Part shown: positions 34,315-43,801 of the stretch, piece by piece
Layout of the letters: every line of letters begins with the position of its first letter
Position numbering within the stretch: position 1 is the stretch's first letter
Source of the DNA: Arundinibacter roseus
Lineage (GTDB): Bacteria; Bacteroidota; Bacteroidia; Cytophagales; Spirosomataceae
Assembly: GCF_004348825.1 (NCBI RefSeq)
Contig: NZ_SMJU01000003.1
Location: forward strand, 248,001-312,000
DNA: 64,000 nucleotides
Direction: 5' to 3'
The notes under the pieces: model-generated
The model's database searches: none
Seen by the model: only the letters and a program-made list of their open reading frames with translations
What the model was told of the DNA's origin: nothing
Program-made: the position numbers and the translations under genes

Positions 34315-36033
34315 TTACAAATTCTTCTTTTTCATTTCTGATACGGCAAAATCTGCCGCCCGCGCGGTTAGTGCCATGTATGTTAGCGACGGATTGACAC
34401 AGGAAGAAGAGGCCATTGCGGCCCCGTCCGTAACGAATACATTTTTGCACGCATGCACCTGATTGTACTTGTTGAGAACCGACGTTTTTGGATCTTTACC
34501 CATACGGGCCGTCCCCATTTCATGAATTCCCAATCCCAAATGCACTTCGGGTCGATTGTAGGTATTGATGTTTTTAAATCCTGCCGCTTCGAGCATTTCG
34601 GCAGCGGAGTTGGCGATGTCTTTGCGCATAGCCAGTTCATTTTCCCCAAAAGCGGCATCAAAAACAATCATCGGAATTCCCCATGAATCCGTCTTTTCGG
34701 CATCAAGATACATTCGGTTATCAGGATTTGGCAGTACTTCTCCAAAACCGCCAAACCCGATGTTCCATTTGCCAGGCTGCGTTATTTGCTTTTTGAAATC
34801 AGCGCCAAAACCGTCCTGAGCAACCCCGCGTTTCCAATCGCTTCGGCTAGCGCCCCCCTGATACCCAAAGCCTCGCATGTATTCGGTCTGTTTGTCGTTG
34901 GCCCAATTTCTAAATCTGGGAATGTAGAGCGCATTGGGCCGTTGACCATACACAATATCGTCCTCGAAGCCTTCGACGCTGGCATTAGCGCCAACGCCCA
35001 AATGATGATCCATGATATTTCGGCCCACCTGATCGCTATCATTTCCCAAACCATCGGGAAAACGGTTGGATTTAGAGTTCAGAAGTAAGGCTGCCGTGTT
35101 CATTGAACCGGCATTCAAAAAGATTATGTCCGCAAAATATTCACTCACCTCGCGTGTATGCTGATTTATAACCCGCACCCCGGTAGCTTTTTGAGTTTTT
35201 TCGTCGAAGAGTACCTCCGAAACAATCGTGTCGTGCAGCATCGAAAGACGCCTGGTTTGAGTTGCAGCCGGAATAGCCCCGGAAAGCGAACTGTAAACTG
35301 CGCCATAAGGACACCCGCGGGCGCATTTACTTCGGTATTGGCAGGTAGCCCGGCCAAGGGCCGTGTGCCACGGCTGAGGTTTGGTCAGATTGGCCGTTCG
35401 TCCGATGACAACCGGACGATTCAGCTTTTTCATCATCGTCTGCGAAAAATGTCTTTCGGGTGAATACATGGGCATGGCGGGCAGAAAAAAACCATCCGGA
35501 AGAACTTCCAGATTGTCTTTATTTCCATTAATGCCCACAAATTTTTCCGCGTGCGTGTACCAGGGAGCAAGGTCGTCGTAGCGGATCGGCCAGTCCACGC
35601 CGATGCCCTCTTTGGCATTGGCTTCAAAATCCTGCCGATTCCAGCGGTAAGACTGCCGTCCCCAGTGCATGGATTTTCCGCCCGTGTGGTAGGCCCGAAT
35701 CCAATCAAATGGACGTTTTTCGATGTAAGGATTATGCTTGTCGTTGGTAAAAAACGACCCTGTCTCTTCGTTAGCCAACGTACCAAACCGGTTGTTAGCC
35801 CATAATTCTTCCGCCGAATGCACGGGTACTTTTCCGCGGTAAGCAAACTCCCACGGCGCTTTCATGGCGGTGTCATAATCTTCAATATGTTTGACTTCGC
35901 GCCCGCGCTCAATCATCAGCACGTGCAGTCCTTTTTCGGTAAGTTCTTTGGCCGCCATACCGCCCGTCATACCGGAACCTACCACAATGGCGTTGTATCG
36001 GTGGGTTTTATCTACTACTAGGTTTAAGTTCAT
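34315..36033 (-). CDS. GMC-family FAD oxidoreductase (gluconate dehydrogenase-like large subunit)
   Basis: 572 residues. The FAD-binding motif 'AIVVGSGMTGGMAAKELTEKG' lies at the N-terminus, with 'MIERGREV' for the ribose-binding acid. 'GRQSYRWNRQDF' and 'CARGCPYGAVYSSLS' fit the gluconate dehydrogenase/choline oxidase branch, and the C-terminal block 'FVTDGAAMASSSCVNPSLTYMALTARAADF' (cited in part) carries the substrate-side Asn. No signal peptide is seen; export is probably by hitch-hiking on the Tat-signal subunit encoded just upstream (15 bp). Substrate is likely a sugar, sugar acid or alcohol. Confidence 0.92.
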   Translation of the reverse strand: MNLNLVVDKTHRYNAIVVGSGMTGGMAAKELTEKGLHVLMIERGREVKHIEDYDTAMKAPWEFAYRGKVPVHSAEELWANNRFGTLANEETGSFFTNDKHNPYIEKRPFDWIRAYHTGGKSMHWGRQSYRWNRQDFEANAKEGIGVDWPIRYDDLAPWYTHAEKFVGINGNKDNLEVLPDGFFLPAMPMYSPERHFSQTMMKKLNRPVVIGRTANLTKPQPWHTALGRATCQYRSKCARGCPYGAVYSSLSGAIPAATQTRRLSMLHDTIVSEVLFDEKTQKATGVRVINQHTREVSEYFADIIFLNAGSMNTAALLLNSKSNRFPDGLGNDSDQVGRNIMDHHLGVGANASVEGFEDDIVYGQRPNALYIPRFRNWANDKQTEYMRGFGYQGGASRSDWKRGVAQDGFGADFKKQITQPGKWNIGFGGFGEVLPNPDNRMYLDAEKTDSWGIPMIVFDAAFGENELAMRKDIANSAAEMLEAAGFKNINTYNRPEVHLGLGIHEMGTARMGKDPKTSVLNKYNQVHACKNVFVTDGAAMASSSCVNPSLTYMALTARAADFAVSEMKKKNL

Positions 36034-36048
36034 GTCAGGAGCGATTGA

Positions 36049-36657
36049 TCAGTACGCGTACATTTTTTGGTTGGGTTTCAATTTTACTTCTTCCAGTTTT
36101 CCGGGAATTGGCACGTAGTCAAAAGAGCTCCTAATTCCCACTTCGGAGGTAAAATACCCTAGCAGCGTAAGTTCTTTCATCAGCCGCCAAAAGGGAAGAC
36201 CTTTGGCTTGAACTTTGATGAGTTCCTGGTCTTCATTATCACCCATTTTTGATTGCTGTACCTGATAAGCCTTCATCATTTCTTTCGTATCCTCTTCCAG
36301 CCTGCGTAGAAAATCCGTTTTTTCGGCGAGTGATTTTGTCAAAAATCCAGCGGTTTTTAGCTGTTGAATACCTTCATTAAAGCTAATATGTTCGGGTTGT
36401 CGGTAGCAATCTTTGAGCATTAATTCAATGAAGTCCGGTACCCCTGCTTCCAGTGCTCCGGGCGTATCGGTTTTGGGGATAATCATCTCGGCTACTTCCG
36501 CAACGATTTTCCTCTGCATCTCATTTAATTCAAACACAACGGTAGCGTTTTTCACCGCCGCTCTACTTTCCAAATGATCCATAGCCAGCAGCGTTGGCGC
36601 CGAAAACGCCCCACCCAAAAGCAGGGCTACATGACTAATTGCCTCTCTTCTATTCAT
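36049..36657 (-). CDS. Gluconate 2-dehydrogenase subunit 3-like protein
   Basis: 202 residues with a twin-arginine-like start (MNRREAISHVALLLGG). The family core is 'LNEMQRKIVAEVAEMIIPKTDTPGALEAGVPDFIELML' (about residues 44-80, cited in part) and 'GLPFWRLMKELTLLGYFTSEVG'. This small subunit guides the FAD subunit across the inner membrane and is needed for its activity in known enzymes. It is the first gene of a two-gene operon with the GMC oxidoreductase. No cytochrome c subunit gene is adjacent, so the electron acceptor must be elsewhere. Confidence 0.92.
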   Translation of the reverse strand: MNRREAISHVALLLGGAFSAPTLLAMDHLESRAAVKNATVVFELNEMQRKIVAEVAEMIIPKTDTPGALEAGVPDFIELMLKDCYRQPEHISFNEGIQQLKTAGFLTKSLAEKTDFLRRLEEDTKEMMKAYQVQQSKMGDNEDQELIKVQAKGLPFWRLMKELTLLGYFTSEVGIRSSFDYVPIPGKLEEVKLKPNQKMYAY

Positions 36658-36719
36658 GCGTAATGTTTATTTGTAAAATGCAGAACTTACCAAAATATAC
36701 TTTTAAAGATCGGTTGTAA

Positions 36720-36739
36720 AGACGCACAGTATTGCGTCT
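36720..36739. repeat. Short AGACGCA/TGCGTCT inverted repeat
   Basis: AGACGCA (36720-36726), loop CAGTAT, TGCGTCT (36733-36739). With its flanks it resembles the 'GTAGAGACGC...GCGTCTCTAC' intergenic palindromes dispersed in many cyanobacteria and Bacteroidota, as I recall them. Only one copy is seen here. Confidence 0.45.
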
Positions 36740-36744
36740 CTCAC

Positions 36745-36752
36745 TACATTTG
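36745..36752 (+). promoter_or_regulatory. Candidate -7 box for the class D beta-lactamase-like gene
   Basis: TACATTTG fits TAnnTTTG, 106 bp before the preferred start at 36858. Only a weak TTG stands near -33, across the AGACGCA repeat. Confidence 0.3.
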
Positions 36753-36857
36753 CATGTCTTCGTTTTTCTTAAAGCTGCGGAGATAATACTATTTCAACGT
36801 TCCAGGCGTAGACCCTAACTATTGCGTTTCTACCACTCACATAATTATCCATATCCC

Positions 36858-37718
36858 ATGACGTGGCACTATATATTCGCAGGACTATTCGTATCCTTTG
36901 GCACGTTTTCCTGTTCCAACCAGAATAAATCTGGAAATTCGTCCCACGCGGATAAGCGAGATACACTATCAATCCGCAATGATTTTCAATCCTACTTTGA
37001 TTCCTGCCGGGTAGAAGGGGCTATTGTCGTATATGATGGAAAGAGAAAGCAGTGGATTATGTCCGATACGCTGGAGACCAGGCTTGAAACGCTTCCGGCA
37101 TCGACTTTTAAGATAATTAATTTACTGATTGCGCTGGAAACCAGGACGATTGAGGACGAAAACACAGTGGTGAAATGGGTCGGGAGCACAGATACGGTTA
37201 AGTATGGCTATCGGCCCGAAATTTACCACGATATGACTGTGAAAGAGGCGTTTGAGGTTTCTGCCGGTTGGGTATTCATTGAATTGGCAAAAAAAATTGG
37301 CAGGGAAAACTACAAAAAATATCTTTCGTTAACCGATTACGGAAATCTTGACTTATCCCAAACCGACGCGGATTTTTGGAATTTTGGCGCATTCAAAATA
37401 TCTCCTCTCAATCAGGTAGAATTTATTAAAAAGCTTTACGAAGAAAAACTTCCTTTTTCAAAACGCACTATGCAACTCGTTAAAAAAGTTATGATTACCC
37501 AACAGCTTGATGGCTATACGTTTCATACCAAAACCGGATGGACGAGGGATAACAATACCAATACCGGTTGGTGGGTGGGTTACATCGAAAAAGAAAAAGA
37601 GGTGTACATTTTTGCAACCCGATTATTGCAGGATAGAACGTTTAACAGCCCAATGTTTGGCAATTGCCGAAAAGATATTACCAAAGCAGTGTTTCGGGAT
37701 CTGGGGATTTTAAACTGA
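36858..37718 (+). CDS. Class D beta-lactamase-like lipoprotein
   Basis: 286 residues from ATG 36858 (an ATG at 36822 adds twelve); lipobox TFS-Cys19. The class D hallmarks are present: Ser82-Thr-Phe-Lys85 (active Ser and carboxylatable Lys), Tyr161-Gly-Asn163, Lys225-Thr-Gly227, and Trp238/Trp239. The second motif, Ser-x-Val in OXA enzymes, reads Ser135-Ala-Gly137. Such proteins hydrolyse beta-lactams or act as BlaR-like sensors; with no transmembrane sensor part and no regulator beside it, an enzyme is likelier. Whether it gives resistance is unknown. Convergent with the repeat/barrel gene. Confidence 0.87.
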   Translation: MTWHYIFAGLFVSFGTFSCSNQNKSGNSSHADKRDTLSIRNDFQSYFDSCRVEGAIVVYDGKRKQWIMSDTLETRLETLPASTFKIINLLIALETRTIEDENTVVKWVGSTDTVKYGYRPEIYHDMTVKEAFEVSAGWVFIELAKKIGRENYKKYLSLTDYGNLDLSQTDADFWNFGAFKISPLNQVEFIKKLYEEKLPFSKRTMQLVKKVMITQQLDGYTFHTKTGWTRDNNTNTGWWVGYIEKEKEVYIFATRLLQDRTFNSPMFGNCRKDITKAVFRDLGILN

Positions 37719-37747
37719 TAGAAGCCCAAAATCCTGCCTCATCCCAT

Positions 37748-40063
37748 TCACCAAAACCGTATCCCCGTCCTGATACCGGCCATTCTGAAATAGGACTCTG
37801 TAATACCTTTTGATCCCGATGAGGTAATAAAGTTGGAATTGTACAAACCCGAGAAATTGTAGCCCAACGTGGCTTCCACAAAGAACCCAAACTTTTTACG
37901 CTGAATTTCAACCCCAACTCCACCAAGTGCATTGAGCGATTGTTTTTTTAGTAGCAGTCGATTATTAGTTGAGTTTGAGACATTTTCCAAATCAATTCGG
38001 GCATAGCTCATGGGCATCAGAAGCTCAACACCACCTTTCAGGTAGGGTCGAAATTTACTTGCATTTGCATTTGGTTTATGAACCTTGACTGCAACATGCA
38101 TCGCCGCGCCGGAAATATCAAATTCGGATGAGGTGTACTCTTTGGACTGAATGATTTGGAGCGACTGATATTCCGTTCGGAAATACTCCACACCTAGGAC
38201 AAAATCCAGTGGACTTTCATAAGACAAAAATGTAAGCTGAAGCCCGGCAGAAGTAAAATAGCCATAGCCAGTAGCTTTACCAACACCTTCTTCGGTATAT
38301 TTTGGTTTATTTGCCAGCAACCGTGCGGTTGGTTCCACAGACAGCTTGGGCCCTCTTCCACTGCATTTTTCGGGATAGGCGTCGCATTCGATTGCCAAAA
38401 GAATTTCACTGATTCTTTCCTTTTGAGCAAAATTTCCACATTCATAGGCCGACTTATACAAGACATACGCCTGCTTCCATTCTTTGTTTTTAATGCTCTG
38501 CGCCGCATTTTCACTATTGCCAGTAAAACAACTCGTCCGCTCGCAGGCTGCAATCCGAAGTATGTTTTTTGCATACGCACTATCCCGAATTGCCACATTA
38601 CAAACATCAAGCGCGACCATTTTTTGGAACAACTCTTTTGCATCTTCGCAACGTAAGGCATCCATAGCCTTTTGCGCCTGTGTGTTATAAGAAGTATATA
38701 AACTGTCGGTCAGATACCGTGCGGCTAGTTGGTTGGCCAGCGGCCTGTATGGCTCCAAAAATTTGGAGCTATTTGCTTCACAGCCTATCAGGGTTGCGAG
38801 TCCTTCATCCCAGGCCTTCTTTGCCTGAACTACCCGGCAGTTGGCTAGCTCCATTTGGGCAGTATCAGCCCATTTTTTAAAATCAGCACGTATTTCATCA
38901 CATGTAAGTTTGCCGGCCAGCCGGCTGAGCGACTCCTCAACCTGCGGCAGCATTTGGGGCGGTGCAATTTGTTTGGTTTGTACCAAATATTTGATTGCCT
39001 CCTGATACCTTGTTTGCAAATTGTTTTGATCACCTGCTTTTTCGCTGATCTGAGCCAGTTCAATCAGGTATTCGGCAAATTGCTTTTGGGCACACGCCCC
39101 AAGCTGCAAACCAATCTTTGGAACTTGTGTACCTTTCCTGATCAAACTCTCATACCCACTTTTGATAAATTCATAGTTTCCTGGCCCGCGCTTAAAGGAA
39201 TTTATATCATTCTCCATTTGCATAAACTCATTGATTAGCATCAACATTTCATCCGAATCCGCGAACGCAGCTTTATTGGTTTGTATCAAGTAAATAAGGT
39301 CCGTAATCTGACACTTGTTTGCCAAATCCATGATCCTGACTTCTGGTGCTACGGTTGATTTTTCCTCCATTTTTTTAATTTCACTTTCAAGTCCGCCAAT
39401 AATATACCTGGAAGCCAATCGATATTCCTTCAACAGGTCCAGCGTTTTATCCGGATCATTTCCGGTTTTCGCTACCGTATAGCGTTCTCCCCATACTCTT
39501 AAGGATTTTACTGCCTGTAAGCCTTCCTGATACTGCTCCCGCAACGTAGAATTTCGACTCCCGCCCAGTTGTCTCGCTTTGGCAAAGCTCTTCGAGGCTG
39601 CGGCTGTATCCAAAACCGAAAGCTGTTTCTCTCCTTTGTAGGCCCATTCAAAGCCCGCAACTACCCGTGTTACATCATCCAATTTCCTGGTTTGGATCCG
39701 TTCCAATTGTTTCAGGCAGGTTTCTATTCGAGTATCAAAAATGGCAACATGAATATCTCTTTCAATTGATCGGTATTTGCTGTACTGCGCCAGAGCTTCC
39801 TTGTAGTTTTTGGCCTTAAAAAAACGCTCCCCTGCCTGAAAATGCGTATGCAAGATTTTGGTGGTTTTGAGTTTTTGTTGAAATTCCGGAACATTTGGAC
39901 GCCCTTCCAGCAGAAGTTTGGCATTGTCAAACCGACCGGCGTCAATATGTTTTTCGGCGGCAAGCCAAATATCATACAGGTTCCGATCGTCCAGCATTTG
40001 CGCCATTACACGCTGGAATCCAAGGAATGAGAGCAAAAGTAGAAGTAAGAATTTTATTCGCAT
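37748..40063 (-). CDS. Uncharacterised exported repeat protein with C-terminal barrel-like domain
   Basis: 771 residues. Signal peptide 1-21 (VMAQ). Residues ~25-560 are helical with TPR-like units ('AAEKHIDAGRFDNAKLLLEG', 'GERFFKAKNYKEALAQYSKY', 'MDALRCEDAKELFQKMVALD') and regularly spaced cysteines (QLGACAQK, LTCDEI, LANCRV, LIGCEA, LRCEDA, LDVCNV, IAACERTSCF, YECGNF) that could form disulfides. The last ~200 residues look like an outer-membrane barrel ('FRPYLKGGVELLMPMSYARI', 'FGFFVEATLGYNFSGLY', ending RFW). I know no named family. Its start overlaps the end of the upstream gene by ten bases, so the two are translationally coupled. Confidence 0.7.
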   Translation of the reverse strand: MRIKFLLLLLLSFLGFQRVMAQMLDDRNLYDIWLAAEKHIDAGRFDNAKLLLEGRPNVPEFQQKLKTTKILHTHFQAGERFFKAKNYKEALAQYSKYRSIERDIHVAIFDTRIETCLKQLERIQTRKLDDVTRVVAGFEWAYKGEKQLSVLDTAAASKSFAKARQLGGSRNSTLREQYQEGLQAVKSLRVWGERYTVAKTGNDPDKTLDLLKEYRLASRYIIGGLESEIKKMEEKSTVAPEVRIMDLANKCQITDLIYLIQTNKAAFADSDEMLMLINEFMQMENDINSFKRGPGNYEFIKSGYESLIRKGTQVPKIGLQLGACAQKQFAEYLIELAQISEKAGDQNNLQTRYQEAIKYLVQTKQIAPPQMLPQVEESLSRLAGKLTCDEIRADFKKWADTAQMELANCRVVQAKKAWDEGLATLIGCEANSSKFLEPYRPLANQLAARYLTDSLYTSYNTQAQKAMDALRCEDAKELFQKMVALDVCNVAIRDSAYAKNILRIAACERTSCFTGNSENAAQSIKNKEWKQAYVLYKSAYECGNFAQKERISEILLAIECDAYPEKCSGRGPKLSVEPTARLLANKPKYTEEGVGKATGYGYFTSAGLQLTFLSYESPLDFVLGVEYFRTEYQSLQIIQSKEYTSSEFDISGAAMHVAVKVHKPNANASKFRPYLKGGVELLMPMSYARIDLENVSNSTNNRLLLKKQSLNALGGVGVEIQRKKFGFFVEATLGYNFSGLYNSNFITSSGSKGITESYFRMAGIRTGIRFW

Positions 40064-41013
40064 TTTTTCCGTGCTGTGCCTTTTAGGATGGAGGCATAAT
40101 GAAAGTACTGGTTTGGGATGAAGTATAGCTCGGCATTTTGACTCTGTTTATATCTATTGCACTCGGTGGTAGCGAGCAAAAAGTAAGAATCACCCAAACT
40201 ATCTAGGGTTTTCCTGGTGATATCAGAGGTTGGAAATTTTGAAGCAACTTCAAAAAGCTCCACGGCATGCACATAGTCACCGCTTTGCTCCATGGATACT
40301 CCTTCATCAATAGTTTTCTTAAAAACCTCATAGTCGAATTTTACCGCGTGTACTTTCCTTGTTGGTGAAACTGACCTTGTATCAATCATTCTTTTTACCA
40401 TAAAGGCACCAAACGCCAACATAATACCGATGGCAGCAAGAATTACCGCCCGAAGCGGTATTTTTCCAGTGCCGGCTTTTTGAACGGGTGCTTCACCGCT
40501 TACCGAAGCTGTTTCACTTTCACCGATCGCATTTTTCCAATCCTCCAAAATCCGGCCATTAGTTGCAGGATCAGTATGCCTGCCGGGTTGTTTTCGGAAA
40601 AAAACGATGGGTTCGCCGGATCCCGTTTGCCAGAATTCGGGGGCCAACGGCAATAATTGTTCGTTAGCAGAAAGAGATGCCGGAATCGTGTTCAGTAGAT
40701 CAACAAACGTTTTAGAATCTTTGCCGGCAATCTTTTCCGAACTTAGTTGGCTGACTGTTTGCTCTTTTCCTTCTTCCCATACGAAATAGCGAAAATTAAA
40801 GGGTTTTGACTGTTGTACCCGAATCAGTCCACTGACAGGTGCAATCCAATGTAGAGGATCATCAAAAGGTATTGGTAAAAAATCAATTACTACTGATTTT
40901 GGCGAAGGGAAGGTATAATCCACTGCACGCCATCTGCACTGCGTGTAACTAGTGTGAAGTTCCTCTTTCAACTGGTAAATACCTTCAAAAAAATCATTCT
41001 TATGCAGCGACAT
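40054..41013 (-). CDS. Uncharacterised membrane protein; N-terminus resembles a protein-kinase N-lobe
   Basis: 319 residues from ATG 41013 (an ATG at 41055 would add 14). Residues ~8-150 read like a degenerate Ser/Thr-kinase N-lobe: 'GIYQLKEELHTSYTQCRWRA' parallels Y-x-L-x-E-x-L...V-Y-x-A, then 'SVVIDFLP' in place of VAIK, and 'FNFRYFVWEEGK' in place of the hinge. There is no HRD or DFG motif, so no kinase activity. A membrane helix follows at about 190-210 ('LRAVILAAIGIMLAFGAFMV'), then a helical TPR-like tail. It overlaps the downstream repeat/barrel gene by ten bases. Confidence 0.6.
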   Translation of the reverse strand: MSLHKNDFFEGIYQLKEELHTSYTQCRWRAVDYTFPSPKSVVIDFLPIPFDDPLHWIAPVSGLIRVQQSKPFNFRYFVWEEGKEQTVSQLSSEKIAGKDSKTFVDLLNTIPASLSANEQLLPLAPEFWQTGSGEPIVFFRKQPGRHTDPATNGRILEDWKNAIGESETASVSGEAPVQKAGTGKIPLRAVILAAIGIMLAFGAFMVKRMIDTRSVSPTRKVHAVKFDYEVFKKTIDEGVSMEQSGDYVHAVELFEVASKFPTSDITRKTLDSLGDSYFLLATTECNRYKQSQNAELYFIPNQYFHYASILKGTARKKCE

Positions 41014-41055
41014 GGACGATGGGTCTGAGGGATGTAAAATCCGATGTTTGTGCAA

Positions 41056-41602
41056 ATTAAAAATTTTATACCTTCATTGCCTATATTTCAATTAAATCTC
41101 GTGGTTTGCAGCGGTGAGAATTGTAACCTGGATCTGTTATTTTACGATGCACTCTTACCCCAATTTTTCCGGTTTAGTTTTCTGGAAAATAAAAAATATG
41201 AAAATTCAATCATGGGAAATGAATAATTGGTTCGTAAGCATTCAATAGTTGTTTCAACCTGCAAACTGCGAAGCTAATTTACCGGATTCAATAGAAACAA
41301 ACTTTCTGGAATAGCAGCGGAGCAGAAAAAGCAGAATGCAACTTTAGATGATCTGCTCACCGTCAATTATAATTGAAATAAACAGCGTATCGTTTAATTG
41401 TGTAATCTTAACACAATTAGTACTTTTGATTGATAGTATTCTATACAAAATAGCCAACTTCCTCAAATTTATATTAAAAGTCAGGTTTTGGTTGTTTTGT
41501 TGTATAGCGTTCTAAACCTGATATTTATCTGGTTATCAGTTAAATATCAATACCTTTTACTATTCCCCAGGACCTACATCTTTATCATTTTCGAAAATCT
41601 AT
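41056..41602. other. Regulatory region upstream of araA
   Basis: About 550 bp between divergent genes. It holds a 12-bp palindrome CAATTATAATTG (41364-41375), the strong AraR-like palindrome (41395-41419) and ATTTTCGAAAAT just before araA. No gene is credible; a 60-codon open frame at 41044-41226 has no support. Confidence 0.5.
41395..41419. promoter_or_regulatory. Candidate AraR operator upstream of araA
   Basis: TAATTGTGT (41395-41403), seven bases, ACACAATTA (41411-41419): perfect 9-bp arms. The same arms, TAATTGTGT-N7-ACACATTA, occur at 53175-53198 before the AraR-like gene. The site is ~184 bp before the araA start. Confidence 0.7.
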
Positions 41603-43093
41603 ATGATTGAATTACAAGCATACGAAGTTTGGTTCGTAACCGGAAGTCAACATCTATACGGGGAAGAAACCCTGCGAAAAGTCGAAGAACATTCAAGAAT
41701 TTTGGCCAAAGCCCTTGACGATTCTTCGGTTATACCCGTCCGGGTTATTTTTAAACCCGTTGTCAAAACTCCCGAGGAGATTCTGACGATCTGTAAGCAG
41801 GCAAACGCCACCCCCAACTGTGTAGGAATCATTACCTGGATGCACACGTTTTCACCCTCAAAAATGTGGATCAGTGGTCTCAATGCCCTGCAAATTCCTT
41901 TGCTGCACCTGCACACCCAGTTCAATCGGGACATTCCGTTTGACAGTATTGATATGGATTTTATGAACCTAAACCAATCGGCCCATGGTGACCGGGAATT
42001 TGGGTTTATTATGAGCCGTATGCGGATTAACCGCAAAGTGGTGGTGGGGCATTGGGAAAATGAATCGGTTCAGAAAAAAATTGGCAGTTGGACCCGCGTA
42101 GCTGTGGGTAAATCCACGCTCAAAACTATGAAAGTCGTGCGTTTTGGGGACAACATGCGGCAGGTTGCCGTAACCGAAGGGGACAAAGTAGCCGCAGAAA
42201 TAGCCTTTGGGTTATCGGTAAACACCCACGGAGTAGGCGATCTCGTAGAGGTTATTCGGCAGATTTCGGATGCAGAAATTCAGGAGCTAATGCAGGAATA
42301 TGAGGACAGCTATCAACTGATGCCTTCTTTGTACCAAAATGGGTCCGCGCGCAGCTCGTTGATAGAGGCAGCGCGAATCGAACTGGGATTAAAAGCTTTC
42401 CTGCATGATGGCGGCTATGGAGCCTATACCAATACCTTCGAAGACCTGCACGGCATGCGTCAACTGCCGGGTATTGGCTCGCAGCGTATGATGGCGGCAG
42501 GTTACGGTTACGGTGGTGAAGGCGACTGGAAAACAGCCGCACTTGTCCGGCTTATGAAAGTAATGGCTGCCGGTCTGCCGGGAGGAAACTCATTCATGGA
42601 AGATTACACCTATCATTTTGATCCTCAAAATCCAATGGTGCTGGGCTCCCACATGCTGGAAATTTGTCCGTCGATTGCGGCGGGAAAAATTAGCTGTGAG
42701 GTACATCCGCTGGGCATCGGTGGAAAGGAAGATCCGGTTCGGCTGGTTTTTAATGGCGCTCCCGGACCGGCACTCAACGTTTCGCTGATTGATCTGGGAA
42801 ATCGGTTCAGGTTATTAGTAAACGAAGTAGAGGCCGTCGAAATAGACCGTGAATTCCCTAAGTTACCTACGGCACGCGTGCTATGGAAGCCTCAGCCCGA
42901 TATGGAAACCGGACTTCATGCCTGGATTTTGGCAGGTGGCGCGCATCATACCGGATATAGCCAAAATCTGACGACTGAATATATAGAAGACCTGGCCGAA
43001 ATGTTGGGAATTGAACTGGTGGTCATTGATAAAAATACAACCATCCGAAATTTGAAAAGTACACTAACACTCAACGAAATAGCCTTCCGATAA
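41603..43093 (+). CDS. araA: L-arabinose isomerase
   Basis: Converts L-arabinose to L-ribulose in the cytosol, the first step of bacterial arabinose use. 496 residues, the normal size, and near-colinear with known AraA: '[20 protein letters not shown]', '[19 protein letters not shown]', '[14 protein letters not shown]', '[19 protein letters not shown]'. The Mn-binding and catalytic residues are in '[10 protein letters not shown]' (Glu), 'FMEDYTYHF' (Glu), 'GSHMLEI' (His) and 'GGAHHTGYS' (His). araD follows after three bases. Preceded by an operator-like palindrome. No araB between or beside them. Confidence 0.98.
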   Translation: MIELQAYEVWFVTGSQHLYGEETLRKVEEHSRILAKALDDSSVIPVRVIFKPVVKTPEEILTICKQANATPNCVGIITWMHTFSPSKMWISGLNALQIPLLHLHTQFNRDIPFDSIDMDFMNLNQSAHGDREFGFIMSRMRINRKVVVGHWENESVQKKIGSWTRVAVGKSTLKTMKVVRFGDNMRQVAVTEGDKVAAEIAFGLSVNTHGVGDLVEVIRQISDAEIQELMQEYEDSYQLMPSLYQNGSARSSLIEAARIELGLKAFLHDGGYGAYTNTFEDLHGMRQLPGIGSQRMMAAGYGYGGEGDWKTAALVRLMKVMAAGLPGGNSFMEDYTYHFDPQNPMVLGSHMLEICPSIAAGKISCEVHPLGIGGKEDPVRLVFNGAPGPALNVSLIDLGNRFRLLVNEVEAVEIDREFPKLPTARVLWKPQPDMETGLHAWILAGGAHHTGYSQNLTTEYIEDLAEMLGIELVVIDKNTTIRNLKSTLTLNEIAFR

Positions 43094-43096
43094 TCT

Positions 43097-43801
43097 ATGG
43101 ATCCATATAAAACGCTTCGGGAAGAAACCTACGAAGCCAATTGTCAGCTGCCCCGGCTTGGATTGGTACTCTTTACCTTTGGTAATGTAAGTGCCGTGGA
43201 CCGGGATCGGGCTGTGTTCGGGATAAAACCCAGTGGCGTTCCTTACGAAAACCTGCATCCGCAAGATATTGTCATTATGGATTATGACGCCCGGGTGGTA
43301 GATGGAACCATGCGACCCTCTTCTGATACCAAAACCCACGCGCTTCTTTATAAATCCTGGGAAAACATTGGCGGCATCACGCATACCCACAGTACATACG
43401 CTGTGGCGTGGGCGCAGGCTGGACTTGATATTCCAATTTTTGGAACCACCCATGCCGATCATACCCATCAGCCAATTCCCTGCGCTTCTGTGCTGACCGA
43501 TGCCATGATTGAGGGCGATTACGAGCACGAAACGGGCCATCAGATCATGAATTGTTTTCAGGATAAAGGACTATCCAATCAGGAAATGGAAATGATCCTG
43601 CTCCAAAACCACGGGCCATTTACCTGGGGGAAGGATGCTGCAAAGTCGGTGTACAATGCAGCCGTACTGGAAGAAATCGCCCGTATGGCTTTTCTGACGC
43701 TGCAAATAAATCCGAATACACACCCGCTAAAGGACAGCCTTCGACTAAAACATTACGAGCGAAAGCACGGAAAAAATGCCTACTATGGACAGGGTTGCTA
43801 A
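43097..43801 (+). CDS. araD: L-ribulose-5-phosphate 4-epimerase
   Basis: Turns L-ribulose 5-phosphate into D-xylulose 5-phosphate, feeding the pentose phosphate pathway. 234 residues, class II aldolase fold: 'LVLFTFGNVSAVDRDR', 'GIKPSGVPYENLHPQDIV' (phosphate binding), 'PSSDTKTHALLYK', zinc ligands in 'GITHTHSTYAVAWAQAG' (His-x-His), 'FGTTHADHTH' and 'QNHGPFTWG'. It lies three bases after araA, so the two are one operon. Not the L-fuculose aldolase, given the THTHSTYA signature. Confidence 0.97.
   Translation: MDPYKTLREETYEANCQLPRLGLVLFTFGNVSAVDRDRAVFGIKPSGVPYENLHPQDIVIMDYDARVVDGTMRPSSDTKTHALLYKSWENIGGITHTHSTYAVAWAQAGLDIPIFGTTHADHTHQPIPCASVLTDAMIEGDYEHETGHQIMNCFQDKGLSNQEMEMILLQNHGPFTWGKDAAKSVYNAAVLEEIARMAFLTLQINPNTHPLKDSLRLKHYERKHGKNAYYGQGC

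Noticed and set aside
41044-41226. 60-codon open frame upstream of araA
   Set aside because: Overlaps the start region of the divergent gene and has no conserved features.
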